This document shows, in pieces, positions 45,076 through 53,668 of a stretch of DNA of 64,000 bases. Each line of letters begins with the position of its first letter. The stretch's first letter is position 1. Source of the DNA: CBDHFQ01 sp965262565 (GTDB lineage: Bacteria; Bacteroidota; Bacteroidia; J057); the NCBI GenBank assembly GCA_965262565.1, contig CBDHFQ010000012.1:182276-246275 (forward strand), in the 5' to 3' direction. The notes under the pieces were generated by a model. It had not been told where the DNA came from. It saw nothing but the letters and a program-made list of their open reading frames with translations, and ran no database searches. A program made the position numbers and the translations under genes.

Positions 45076-45888
45076 ATGGAAATCGAAGAAAAGTATTTAC
45101 CCTCAAATAGATTTAAACAAAGAGCACTTATTTTTAGTGTTATTACGATCATTATTGTCATCTCTTGCGCCTTATTGGGATTTAATCCATTAATGCTCTT
45201 TACGGAATTCCACCATCTTATTAATCTCTTTAGAGATATGACGCCGCCCAACTTTAGTTTTGTATTCCGTAAGCCCATGATTATTCTTTCTCTTTATGAG
45301 ACATTGGCGATGGCTTTTCTCGGAACCTTTTTAGGAGGCGGAGCGGCTTTCTTCCTTTCACTATTAGCAGCAAATAATATCAGTCCACATCCAATGTTAT
45401 CAGGAACCATAAAAATGTTGTTTGCAGCAGAGAGAGTGATTCCCTCATTTATTATATTATTGTTCTTTCTTATTTTTGCCGGGATAGGGCCTTTTGCTGG
45501 AATGTTGGCACTGGCTGTGAGTACCATAGGGACCTTTGGGAAATTGTTTGCCGAAGCAATAGAGGAGGTGAAGCCTGAAGTGTTAGATGGAGTCAGGGCC
45601 ACAGGTGCTAAAAAAAGTCAGTTAATCAGATATGGTATTTTACCTGAAGCCGCCCCTTCAATTATAAGTGATTTATTTTATGCTTTTGATGTTAACACCA
45701 GAAGATCTATTGGATTGGGAATCTTTGGCGGTGGAGGACTGGGATTAGAACTTCTAAAAGCAATGGGTATGATGGAGTACAAGAGTGCTATTGCCATTAT
45801 GCTTCTTATCGTAGCCTTAGTTTTCGTCATCGAACATATATCCAATTTCCTCAGAAGAATGATTATGGGAACCGAAAAATTAGCTTAA
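45076..45888 (+). CDS. phnE: PhnE-type ABC transporter permease 2
   Basis: The 270-aa second permease shares the EAA-loop pattern (KPEVLDGVRATGAKKSQLIRYGILPEAAP) and GIFGGGGLGLELL with the preceding gene, and has six hydrophobic helices. The frame opens at 45016 within the end of permease 1; the ATG at 45076 (MEIEEKYLPSN) gives the normal length. A GGAGG at 45041 lies too far upstream to be its site. PhnE1 and PhnE2 would form a heterodimeric channel with PhnD. The ATPase must come from elsewhere. Confidence 0.88.
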   Translation: MEIEEKYLPSNRFKQRALIFSVITIIIVISCALLGFNPLMLFTEFHHLINLFRDMTPPNFSFVFRKPMIILSLYETLAMAFLGTFLGGGAAFFLSLLAANNISPHPMLSGTIKMLFAAERVIPSFIILLFFLIFAGIGPFAGMLALAVSTIGTFGKLFAEAIEEVKPEVLDGVRATGAKKSQLIRYGILPEAAPSIISDLFYAFDVNTRRSIGLGIFGGGGLGLELLKAMGMMEYKSAIAIMLLIVALVFVIEHISNFLRRMIMGTEKLA

Positions 45889-46010
45889 CAAAAGAGGTAT
45901 AAATATTTATAATGCAATAGGTAAAAATGTTTAGATACGGTTTAACTTTCAATAAGTTTTACTTATATTAAATAAGGATCATAATTATTCTTATTACACA
46001 CTAAAAAGAG

Positions 46011-46033
46011 CCCAGCGATTGCTGGGTTTTTTT
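46011..46033 (+). terminator. Intrinsic terminator after the phn operon
   Basis: A 6-bp stem (CCCAGC with GCTGGG, loop GATT) is followed by seven T. It lies ~122 bases past the second permease stop. A run of A before the stem could let it work weakly on the other strand too. Confidence 0.8.
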
Positions 46034-46126
46034 ATCATTTTATCCTCTCACTTTTATGAATGTTATGAAGTAGGGGGATCGTGGCTAAAGCCGCAGCTGG
46101 AGGAAAATTACCTATTTACTTCCCGA

Positions 46127-47113
46127 CTAATTAGCAGCAATCAACGGACTCATGATATATCCAACCCCTATCCACTGCTGGTTCCAATTACCTAAGCTTG
46201 GATATCCGAATCTTGGGGGATCTATTGAATGATAATGACTACGTTGAGCAAAAACTCCTGGTCGTCTTCCATGCATCATAACATATCCGATAACATCTCC
46301 ATTTTCGTCTTTTGCTACTTCCGTAACCACTCCTATATGCGCTACAATGCCGTGAGGATAAGGCGCAAATAGCTGCTCAGGGGTCATTTGTTGGAATCTT
46401 TTTCCTGAACCTCCAAAAAACATCACCGATCCAGGACGAATGAGATTTCTGCTAGCGACTGGATCTTCGATGACAGTGAGATTGTTATTCTTGTGAAACC
46501 AACCTGCAAGCGAACGACTATCTCTGGCTGTTTTGGGACTAGGATAAGCATAGCCATCACACTTTTTCTCAACAAATTGAGAAATGCGGTGGAAGATGCC
46601 CGAACAATCCTGAAGCTTTTTGGGATGCTTATTGTCGTACCAAAGAGAGTCTCTTTCCATTCTTTCCGCCAACAAAGTTAACTGTAAGCTGATTTCATCT
46701 TCACTTCCAAAACAACTATTATTCGGTGGGAGATGATTGAACATATTCTCTACATCAATATTGGGGTCGGAAGCCAGCGTAGGTTCTGTCAGAACTTCGG
46801 TCGTGGGCTTTTCGACCAAATTTTCGGAAGATGGGGCTTTTTCTTTTTGTTCCTGAACTTCTTCTGACACTTTTACGACTTCCATCGGCTCAGTGTTCGC
46901 TGTAGGCTTATCCTCAGTTACCTTGTCGGTCGTATCAAGGATGGCTACTTTTTCTATGTTAGATGTGTCTTGTAAACGGGGCGAATCTTTTGATTCAACT
47001 ATAGAAGGCTGATAAGCAGGTACTTCTATGTTTTTTCTGTATTGATAACCTCCCACCGCTCCTAAAGAAGCTGCTGCGAGTAGGGCAAGAATAAAGGTAA
47101 GCGTTTTAGGCAT
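46127..47113 (-). CDS. Membrane-anchored NlpC/P60-like protein
   Basis: The 328-aa product has an N-terminal helix (ILALLAAASLGAVGG) that anchors it to the membrane. A ~110-residue Glu/Pro/Thr-rich linker leads to a C-terminal domain laid out like NlpC/P60 or CHAP cysteine peptidases: LQDCSGIFHRIS with the nucleophile Cys, then GIVAHIGVVTEV with the catalytic His, and the YVMMHGRRPG segment. It probably cleaves or binds peptidoglycan in the periplasm. The frame opens 51 bases upstream; the ATG at 47113 gives the signal-anchor start. Confidence 0.72.
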   Translation of the reverse strand: MPKTLTFILALLAAASLGAVGGYQYRKNIEVPAYQPSIVESKDSPRLQDTSNIEKVAILDTTDKVTEDKPTANTEPMEVVKVSEEVQEQKEKAPSSENLVEKPTTEVLTEPTLASDPNIDVENMFNHLPPNNSCFGSEDEISLQLTLLAERMERDSLWYDNKHPKKLQDCSGIFHRISQFVEKKCDGYAYPSPKTARDSRSLAGWFHKNNNLTVIEDPVASRNLIRPGSVMFFGGSGKRFQQMTPEQLFAPYPHGIVAHIGVVTEVAKDENGDVIGYVMMHGRRPGVFAQRSHYHSIDPPRFGYPSLGNWNQQWIGVGYIMSPLIAAN

Positions 47114-47432
47114 AATATGTGGATAATGTGGCTGATAACTGAATTTAATTATCGGAGGAAGCAATATCCAAGGGATTACAAAAAGTTCATAAAAAGTTAA
47201 TCTTTGAAATTTGAGGATGAATTACTTTATTATTTCTGAACATTCTGAATAGTCGCACCGATTATAAAGGGTGAGAAGAAAGTTTGACGTCTAACAAAGG
47301 CGTGGGACAAGCTATTATTTCCTCGGTAAAGGTGCGTATAAGCTTTCCCATCAAACAGTAAGTCATCGTCCATGCTAAGCATCATTGGCCACTACACCTT
47401 CCGCAAAGCTAAATTTCCTGTATCTTCCCCCT
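47114..47432. other. Intergenic region upstream of HipA-like gene
   Basis: This spacer of 319 bases separates the divergent NlpC/P60-like gene and the kinase gene. I see no clear hairpin, repeat or short gene. The start of the kinase frame could be as early as 47385. Confidence 0.4.
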
Positions 47433-48224
47433 ATGAATGAGTTAATAATTCGAAGCCTGGAAGTGACTCGATATGTAATTCCTTTGAGAGAAGGGGGATC
47501 ACTGCCAGCTATTATAGAAGCAGAGGATGAATTTTTATATGTCCTCAAATTCAGAGGGGCAGGGCAGGGGAAGAAAGCTCTAGTGGCAGAGTTAATCGGA
47601 GGAGAATTAGCCAGATTAATTGGGCTCAACGTCCCTGAAATTGTGTTCCTGGAGTTAGACAATTCCTTCAGCAAGGCCGAACCTGACGAAGAAATTCAGG
47701 ATTTACTCAAATTCAGTATAGGCTTGAATATCGGTATGAGCTATCTTCCTCAGGCGATAACCTATGATCCGGTAGTATCTGAGGCGGATCCCCTCACAGC
47801 TTCTAAAGTAGTGTTGTTAGACAGCTTAATCACTAACATTGATAGAACGGCTAGAAATCCAAATCTGCTCAGCTGGAATCATGGATTATGGCTCATCGAT
47901 CATGGGGCCAGTATGTACTTTCATCATGCCATGGATCGGTGGAAAGACCATGCGATGAAAGGATTTCCCGCCGTCAAAGATCATGTACTATTAGAAAAAG
48001 CTACTTTGTTAAAAGAAGCTGCTTCGGAATTGATAACTAGACTCAATGACGCAAGTATTGAGGCGATTGTCCAACAAGTTCCTGAAGATTGGTTGCTTGA
48101 AAGTACCCAATCCTACACGCCCGCAGAACGAAAAGAGATTTATATTGAATTTTTAACCCACAGAGTAGATAAGTTGGAAATGCTCCTAAAAGAGATTTTA
48201 GATGCCAGAAAAGCACACATATGA
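47433..48224 (+). CDS. HipA-like kinase
   Basis: The 263-aa protein matches the compact HipA-like kinase group found with DUF3037. It has a nucleotide-binding Lys in YVLKFRG (K39) and the sequence GQGKKALVAELIGGELARLIGL that aligns with the HipA core. The catalytic loop is LLDSLITNIDRTARNPN (N135, D137, R138, N142), and the metal-binding motif is LIDHG (D156), where H replaces the F of D-F-G. It lacks the N-terminal subdomain and the antitoxin HipB. It overlaps DUF3037 by 23 bases. It may phosphorylate a target protein; target and toxicity are unknown. The upstream frame opens at 47385; the ATG at 47433 is the better start. Confidence 0.85.
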   Translation: MNELIIRSLEVTRYVIPLREGGSLPAIIEAEDEFLYVLKFRGAGQGKKALVAELIGGELARLIGLNVPEIVFLELDNSFSKAEPDEEIQDLLKFSIGLNIGMSYLPQAITYDPVVSEADPLTASKVVLLDSLITNIDRTARNPNLLSWNHGLWLIDHGASMYFHHAMDRWKDHAMKGFPAVKDHVLLEKATLLKEAASELITRLNDASIEAIVQQVPEDWLLESTQSYTPAERKEIYIEFLTHRVDKLEMLLKEILDARKAHI

Positions 48225-48585
48225 GTATGCCATCATTCGGTTAGTTCCGAAGGTAGAGCGTGAAGAATTTCTCAACATCGGAGTGATCTTGTACAGTAAG
48301 AGAAAACGCTATTTAGAGGTGAAATACTTCCTGAATGAACAGCGAATTTTATCTTTTTGTCCCAATGTGCATATCGCTGAACTGGAAAAATATTTGCAAG
48401 TCTGGGAGTTTATTTGTCGGGGAGATCAACAAGGGGGATTTATAGCTACCCTGGATCTGGCCAGTAGGTTTAGATGGTTGACCGCACCTAGAAGTACCAT
48501 GATTCAAAGTTCTAAGGTACACCCCGGAAGGAGCGAGGATCCGGCTTTAGTATTGGAACCACTATTTACTAAATATGTGCTTTAA
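48202..48585 (+). CDS. DUF3037 protein
   Basis: The 127-aa protein has the features of DUF3037: YEYAIIRLVPKVEREEFLNIGVILYS at the start, LEVKYFLNEQRIL in the middle, and SRFRWLTAPRSTMIQSSKVHPG near the end. This family is regularly encoded beside HipA-like kinases, which suggests a regulatory or substrate partner. It starts inside the kinase gene (23-base overlap), so translation is coupled. Confidence 0.88.
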   Translation: MPEKHTYEYAIIRLVPKVEREEFLNIGVILYSKRKRYLEVKYFLNEQRILSFCPNVHIAELEKYLQVWEFICRGDQQGGFIATLDLASRFRWLTAPRSTMIQSSKVHPGRSEDPALVLEPLFTKYVL

Positions 48586-48660
48586 GCCTGAGGAAGTAGG
48601 TGCAAAATTACGAAATAATATATCAGGGTTGATCTGTGATTGATATAGAGAACCCACTAC

Positions 48661-49014
48661 CTATTCAACAAGGACAATGGCTCTGCTTTTTTCCACTTTT
48701 CCCAGCATTTGCTCATTGACATAAATCATTTCCTCACATATTTCCGCCAATGAGGTCAATTCCTCTATCTCTTCTTCATTATCTATCCTTTCCTCTTGTG
48801 CCAATAATTCCATCTCCAGACTGTCCACCATATCGGCTAATTCTTCTTGATCATTCAACATAGATCCCTCTAAATCAGTAGATGAAGAAATTTCACTGTC
48901 AAGACTTAGTGCTTCCAGAATAAGGTAATCTCCTTCCAAAATTTCCAGGGAGGTGTGCTGGGTATAGGCCGATAGAGAAATACTAAGGAGGAAAAAAAAG
49001 AAAAGATTTTTCAT
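48661..49014 (-). CDS. Small secreted or periplasmic acidic protein
   Basis: The 117-aa product has a clear signal peptide (FFFFLLSISLSAYTQ, cleavage after TQ/H region). The remainder is a helical, strongly acidic domain (Glu-rich, with a likely amphipathic coiled coil around AQEERIDNEEEIEEL). No family is recognised. It converges with the DUF3037 gene. Confidence 0.7.
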   Translation of the reverse strand: MKNLFFFFLLSISLSAYTQHTSLEILEGDYLILEALSLDSEISSSTDLEGSMLNDQEELADMVDSLEMELLAQEERIDNEEEIEELTSLAEICEEMIYVNEQMLGKVEKSRAIVLVE

Positions 49015-49367
49015 GATACGGTTGAGTTATTATTGTATGCATTTATCGTCGGAACAAGGGAAAAGGTAACCGGTTGGGAAAATAAATGGTAAAATTGGAA
49101 ATAAATGTGAATCTTTATGCAGAGGAATAAGCTAGATATGTTGTGCCAATAAGCAATTCCGCCCCATCAGCTTACAAATGTCCGTAACATCCAATCTTTC
49201 TGAAAAATTAAGTAAAAATTAATTGGAATTAAGCAAAAATTAAGTGAATCGTAACTAATTTTTAAGTTGGGAGTGCTTGCTTTGTTTCAAGTTCGCTGGA
49301 CAATTTATGGTGTTAATTAGGATGGTTTGTCAGAAACGCATTTCCAGTGAACTTCTTCTGATGAATC
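49015..49367. other. Intergenic region with phased direct repeats
   Basis: This spacer contains the AATTAA repeat array (49206-49243) and otherwise nothing recognisable. It is the common upstream region of the divergent secreted-protein gene and the 49368 gene. Confidence 0.5.
49206..49243. promoter_or_regulatory. Four helically phased AATTAA repeats
   Basis: AATTAA occurs at 49206, 49217, 49227 and 49238, spaced 11, 10 and 11 bases, i.e. one per helical turn. Three are followed by G (AATTAAG). Phased direct repeats at this spacing are typical of OmpR/PhoB-type response regulator sites. They lie ~125-160 bases upstream of the start at 49368. Confidence 0.4.
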
Positions 49368-49838
49368 ATGCACAAACATATCACACTAATGATTACAGCA
49401 AAGTTGAGTTTTGAAAATTTCTTTCCTCCTGAGCCATTTGTCGTCTATGGAGAAGCTACCTTGATCGATACGAACGGTGAGCCTACAAATATTATTCAAA
49501 CGGATGATGTGTGGAAGGTGAAGTTCGAATGGACGCAGAAAGGTAAGTTGGCCAAATTTATGTCAGAAGAAAACCAATGGCATTTGGAGGTGATTCTTGA
49601 GGAAATGGGACATGGAGAAACTTCTTTCAAACATGGAGAAGGGAAAAAGTATGTTCCTTTTGTATGCAAAGATCCTTTCACCTATAAGGAAATCATCGTG
49701 ATTCCAGGTGGTGTAGTAAAAGAAGGGATTTACCGCATTGTGGTTTGCTTAACATTCACAGGAAAAGGAGGAAGGCCTAATGCAGAGATTGCAGCTTTTG
49801 CAGAATTTGGATTAGTAAAATTTTACGACGCTCACTAA
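49368..49838 (+). CDS. Uncharacterised beta-rich protein
   Basis: The 156-aa product has no signal peptide and looks like a beta-sandwich, with alternating hydrophobic strands (VWKVKFEWTQKGK, WHLEVILEEMG, GIYRIVVCLTFTGKGG). The end of the protein (GIYRIVVCLTFTG...FAEFGLVKFYD) resembles the C-terminal domain of the next gene, at 49905. An in-frame second ATG at 49389 is also possible. No function is recognised. The two genes are probably co-transcribed unless the hairpin at 49862 stops transcription. Confidence 0.75.
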   Translation: MHKHITLMITAKLSFENFFPPEPFVVYGEATLIDTNGEPTNIIQTDDVWKVKFEWTQKGKLAKFMSEENQWHLEVILEEMGHGETSFKHGEGKKYVPFVCKDPFTYKEIIVIPGGVVKEGIYRIVVCLTFTGKGGRPNAEIAAFAEFGLVKFYDAH

Positions 49839-49861
49839 TCGAGCATGTCTTTGTATCATCT

Positions 49862-49887
49862 GTCTGGTAGACGTAGGTCTGCCAGAC
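49862..49887 (+). terminator. Hairpin between two related genes
   Basis: GTCTGGTAGAC and GTCTGCCAGAC (49862-49872 and 49877-49887) form an 11-bp stem with one mismatch and a GTAG loop. AATAATTTTT follows. It lies 24 bases after the stop at 49838 and only 18 bases before the next start, so it may be a terminator or an RNA processing site. Confidence 0.55.
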
Positions 49888-49904
49888 AATAATTTTTGGC
49901 AATC

Positions 49905-50840
49905 ATGAAAACACATTCTTCTGGCTCTTTATTCACCCCCAAAACGACCAAAAAAGAGCTACAGCAAATCATCCTTCAACTCCAGGAAGAAATATCCCAA
50001 TTAACCACTGAGCTACCACTATCAGTTGAGGAAGAGGAAGAACAGGAAACATACTCGAATACGGAGGAGTCCTTAACGGGATCGATGGAGCAACACTTTG
50101 CGAATGAGGATTGGGCGAGTTCCAGAGCGGCTTTTAGGGTAGAGTTATTTTACAGAGGAGAGAATACATTAAATGGACGAATTCTGCAATTGAGAACAAA
50201 GGAAGTACAGCAGTTTGAGGGATTAGATATGGCAGCGATAGAAGCTTTCATCATGAAGCGTCTTCCTGCAGCCACCAGAGAAAAATATAAGTTGGAGCTG
50301 GTTAAAGCTAACATGGAGGAAGAACCTACTTTTTCAAAAGATGAGGACACTTCAACAGGAACTGAAGATAAAGCATCCTCAAGATCGGTGGAACCATCAA
50401 AAGAAGTGGAGGAGGATACATTGAATAAAGCAGTTGGCGGCCAAACCAGGAAGCCTTCCGTAACACATAGGGAAATCCCGGAATTAGAACAGTTCGAGCT
50501 GAAAGTCGGCCAGACGGAGGTCAGTACACAGATGATTGCTGAAGGTCAAGAATTTGAGGTAGTATTGTCTTTTGGAACTCCTTCGGGCAAACCCTATGAA
50601 GGTTTATGCGAATTGCATATCATTGCAGAATCTTTTACTGGTCCCCGAAGCCAACAAATTATTCAGGTAAAACTCGTTAAGATCATTGAAGGAAAAGCAA
50701 CCCTAATGATCAAGGATCATTCGCTTGTTCCATCTACTTATAAAATAATTGCTTTGGTACAACTGATGCAGCAAACAGAGCGGGTACCATTACTTCAGGC
50801 ACACCAAATCGTAAGAGTAAACAGCTTAGTTTCCGTTTAA
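49905..50840 (+). CDS. Uncharacterised protein with coiled coil and beta domain
   Basis: The 311-aa product starts with a short basic stretch and a coiled coil (TKKELQQIILQLQEEISQL). An acidic linker follows, then a small helical region (AFIMKRLPAATREKYKLEL), a low-complexity acidic/Ser linker (~150-200) and a C-terminal beta domain (FELKVGQTEVS ... TYKIIALVQLMQQ). The last domain resembles the whole 49368-49838 protein. No signal peptide is visible. A TTG at 49896 is also in frame; the ATG at 49905 is preferred. No function can be assigned. Confidence 0.75.
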   Translation: MKTHSSGSLFTPKTTKKELQQIILQLQEEISQLTTELPLSVEEEEEQETYSNTEESLTGSMEQHFANEDWASSRAAFRVELFYRGENTLNGRILQLRTKEVQQFEGLDMAAIEAFIMKRLPAATREKYKLELVKANMEEEPTFSKDEDTSTGTEDKASSRSVEPSKEVEEDTLNKAVGGQTRKPSVTHREIPELEQFELKVGQTEVSTQMIAEGQEFEVVLSFGTPSGKPYEGLCELHIIAESFTGPRSQQIIQVKLVKIIEGKATLMIKDHSLVPSTYKIIALVQLMQQTERVPLLQAHQIVRVNSLVSV

Positions 50841-51050
50841 TCCTTTTAATATCGGAGAAACGTGGGTTCCTGTATGAAGAATATCTTCACGGGCATTAAC
50901 AACAGTCATTTTGTTAGTGCGAAGATTCATTCTTCTTTCGTAACCTGGACAGTCTGGGCAAGTAAACACAATGTCATCCCCTTCTTTATGGGACTGACAT
51001 TGATGGATCTTGGCATCGGTCTGAGGAATATTAAAGTTAATGTCGAACAT
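50826..51050 (-). CDS. Small zinc-ribbon-like protein
   Basis: The 74-aa product has Cys and His residues laid out as a likely zinc site: QCQSHKEG then FTCPDCPGYERRMNL (C-x2-C). No family is recognised. It overlaps the end of the convergent 49905 gene by 15 bases and lies 93 bases downstream of egtD on the same strand, so it may be a last gene of the ergothioneine transcript or independent. Confidence 0.65.
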   Translation of the reverse strand: MFDINFNIPQTDAKIHQCQSHKEGDDIVFTCPDCPGYERRMNLRTNKMTVVNAREDILHTGTHVSPILKGLNGN

Positions 51051-51143
51051 TTGATCGAATATATAAATGGTTTCTCATATATAACTTTTTAAGTGGGAAA
51101 ACATTTTGTGCATTAATCAATAAATCTCCCTGAATTAAGGCTT

Positions 51144-52142
51144 TTATTCATTGGGAATCCAGGCGGAGTCAGCAAAATACCTTTTTTCATCAAAAAAATG
51201 AGTAGCAACAGAGAAATCAGCTTCTCTGGCTAATCTTTGAATCGTTTCTATACTATATTTTTGGGATAATTCCGTCCAGATAGGTTCCCAGGCCTGAAAG
51301 TGGAATCCTCTGTTTAATGCTCCGATGAATACAGATTGATCTACCTTACTAAAGATATAGCTTTTAGTTTCCCCCGAAATAGGATCGTAATTAGCATAAT
51401 GGTCAAAAGCGTCCAGATCAAAATTTCCTCCTAATTCGCGATTAATTCTGTTGAGTAAATTTAAATTGAATGCTTTAGTGACTCCTGAAGGATCGTCATA
51501 AGCATCTAAAATAATTTTGGGGTCTTTTTTTAGGTCAAAGCCTGTCAGCAAAATATCACTGGGGGATAGAAGAGTGCGCAGACGTCTTAGAAAGGAAATA
51601 GCTTCATTCTCAATGAAATTACCTATGTTGGATCCTAAAAAGAGAACAGCTTTGGGCGTATCGTCCAATTTGTTTACTTTTTTCATAGCTTTGAAGTAAT
51701 CATTGACAATGGGCTGAACGGAGAGGTTGGGAAATTGGCTTTTTAGGTCATCATATAATAAATCGAGTACATCTTTGGAAATATCGATAGGCATATAAGT
51801 GAAATCAGCATGTTCATTTAAAAAATGCGATAGTAGTACTTTCGTCTTAAGCCCATCACCTGCTCCAAACTCTACCAGCCTGAATGGTCTTCCATTTGGA
51901 GAGAAAATCTCTAACAATGAATGCTTATGAGTTTGGAAAATCTCATATTCTACATCCGTAGGATAGTATTCCGGCATTCTCATGATATCCTGAAATAACT
52001 CACTTCCCCTTTTATCATAAAAGTACTTGGAAGATAATATCTTAGGATTTGCAGAAAGGCCGTCTAACACATCCTGCTGGAAATCCGAATCAGTTTTTAA
52101 CAGAATAGAAGAAATCAAATGCGGCCGAGACGAAATGTCCAT
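51144..52142 (-). CDS. egtD: L-histidine N-alpha-methyltransferase EgtD
   Basis: EgtD trimethylates histidine to hercynine, the first step of ergothioneine synthesis, using SAM. The family N-terminus is visible (LSSKYFYDKRGSELFQDI, PEYYPTDVEYEIF). SAM-binding motif I is LVEFGAGDGLKTKVLL. ALFLGSNIGNFIENEA is the characteristic EgtD loop after strand 4. The C-terminal FHFQAWEPIWTELSQKYS and the SAWIPNE end also fit. Length 332 aa is normal (~320). It lies 142 bases after egtB on the same strand. Confidence 0.93.
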   Translation of the reverse strand: MDISSRPHLISSILLKTDSDFQQDVLDGLSANPKILSSKYFYDKRGSELFQDIMRMPEYYPTDVEYEIFQTHKHSLLEIFSPNGRPFRLVEFGAGDGLKTKVLLSHFLNEHADFTYMPIDISKDVLDLLYDDLKSQFPNLSVQPIVNDYFKAMKKVNKLDDTPKAVLFLGSNIGNFIENEAISFLRRLRTLLSPSDILLTGFDLKKDPKIILDAYDDPSGVTKAFNLNLLNRINRELGGNFDLDAFDHYANYDPISGETKSYIFSKVDQSVFIGALNRGFHFQAWEPIWTELSQKYSIETIQRLAREADFSVATHFFDEKRYFADSAWIPNE

Positions 52143-52284
52143 GTTCTTTTTAGGTTATAACTTTTTTAAAAATGAGGTAGTTGGATAAAAAATACCAGAG
52201 AATATCCTAAAACTCTGGTACATATATGACACTTCAGAAAACTCTGACAAGAAAATGGTCTTATGATGATAATAGTAGTGCAAA

Positions 52285-53569
52285 TTATCTGGTACTTTCT
52301 GCTAATCTAAACCCGGAAAATAACCATTGCAGGTTAGGATGAAAAAAGTTGCGGTAGCTAGCTCTGATATGATTTTTGGAAGTAGCACAAGATCCACCTC
52401 TTAATACCATTTGATTGATCATGAATTTTCCGTTGTACTCTCCTAATGTGCTTTCCTCAGCTTTATAATAGGGATAGGGAAGATAGGCACTATTGGTCCA
52501 TTCCCATACATCTCCCCAGAATTGATATTGATCTTGTTGGCGGGCGGTAGGGTGATTCCACCCATCATCCACAAAATTAGCTTCAGAAGGAATGGAAGGT
52601 TGGAAATGATTGCAGGCCGCTTCCCATTCAAATTCAGTCGGTAATCTTTTCCCTTTCCACTTGGCAAAAGCATCCGCCTCATAATGACTGATATGTGTCA
52701 TAGGCAAATTCAGATCCAAAGGCTGCAATCCATGTAAAGTGAAGTGATGCCATGTTCCTTCAATCTTGAACCAGTAAAAGGGAGCTTCTTTCTGCTCTCT
52801 TTGTATCCAATGCCATGCTTCCTGAAACCAAAAGCGATAATCTGTATATCCTCCCGCTTCTACAAACTCGAGATACTCTCCAGTCGTAACTAATCTGTCT
52901 AAGAGGTAATAAGGTTCCAGATAAACTTTGTGGCGGCCTTCTTCATTGTCAAAATGAAACTCATCTTCCTTGATAACCTATGTCGTATACGCCAGCCTCC
53001 ATTTCCAGATAATGCTCGGAAAATGTCTGTTGATCGTTAGGGTGATGAGGAAAGTGTGGTTGTTCTTTATATACTGGGAAGAGTGGATTATGGCCTAAAA
53101 TGTACTTAATATCGTACATGAGCAATTCCTGGTGTTGCTGTTCATGCTGAAGACCCATTTCCAGAATGTATAGCATTCTATCCGTCTTTTCCGTTCCATC
53201 GCTAAGCCAATCCATCATGTGTTCATCTACATATGCTCTATAATCGCGAATGTCAGCAACAGTAGGTCGTGTGAGATTTCCTCTATAAGATCTATTCACT
53301 CTTTCTCCAGCTCCTTCGTAATAACTGTTGAACACATAGGCATATCTGGGATGATAGACCTTGTAATTCTTCTTGTAAGATTGAAGTAAAAATTGTTCAA
53401 AAAACCATGTAGTATGACCCATGTGCCACTTAGGTGGACTTACATCAATGACAGGTTGGACGACGCAATCCTCAGGTTGTAGAGGGTCGCAGATGGAAAG
53501 CGTTTTTTGTCGTACTAGCTGAAATTGATGGGTTAATGTTAGTAGTTTTGTTGTATCGGCAATAATCAT
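52285..53569 (-). pseudogene. egtB: EgtB hercynine oxygenase, interrupted by a one-base frameshift
   Basis: EgtB is the iron-dependent sulfoxide synthase that joins a thiol substrate to hercynine. The N-terminal part (53569 to 52961) is the DinB-like domain with iron-ligand His residues in WHMGHTTWF and in LQHEQQHQELL. The C-terminal FGE-sulfatase-like domain follows (WGDVWEWTNSAYLPYP; VLRGGSCATS; RASYRNFFHPNLQWLFSGFRL). Near 52966 the plus strand reads CTTCC; removing one T lets the protein run on, with no stop, from YQG into DEFHFDNEEGRHKVYLEP and to the end, giving 427 aa, the normal EgtB length. The sequence as given stops after YQGR. Either a sequencing indel or a recent knockout explains it. 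Confidence 0.85.
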
Positions 53570-53668
53570 AGAATGATAGTTGGCAAAAGGAAAGTATTAT
53601 GCTAGAATTATTTACTCAATCAACGAATTTTACTAAAAATAGTTAAGAATAATAGCAAAACTTAGGTA

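Noticed and set aside
51144..53569. Ovothiol synthase (OvoA) instead of separate EgtB and EgtD
   Set aside because: OvoA has the methyltransferase fused at the C-terminus of the DinB-FGE protein and acts on free histidine. Here a separate EgtD gene is present and EgtB has only DinB and FGE domains.
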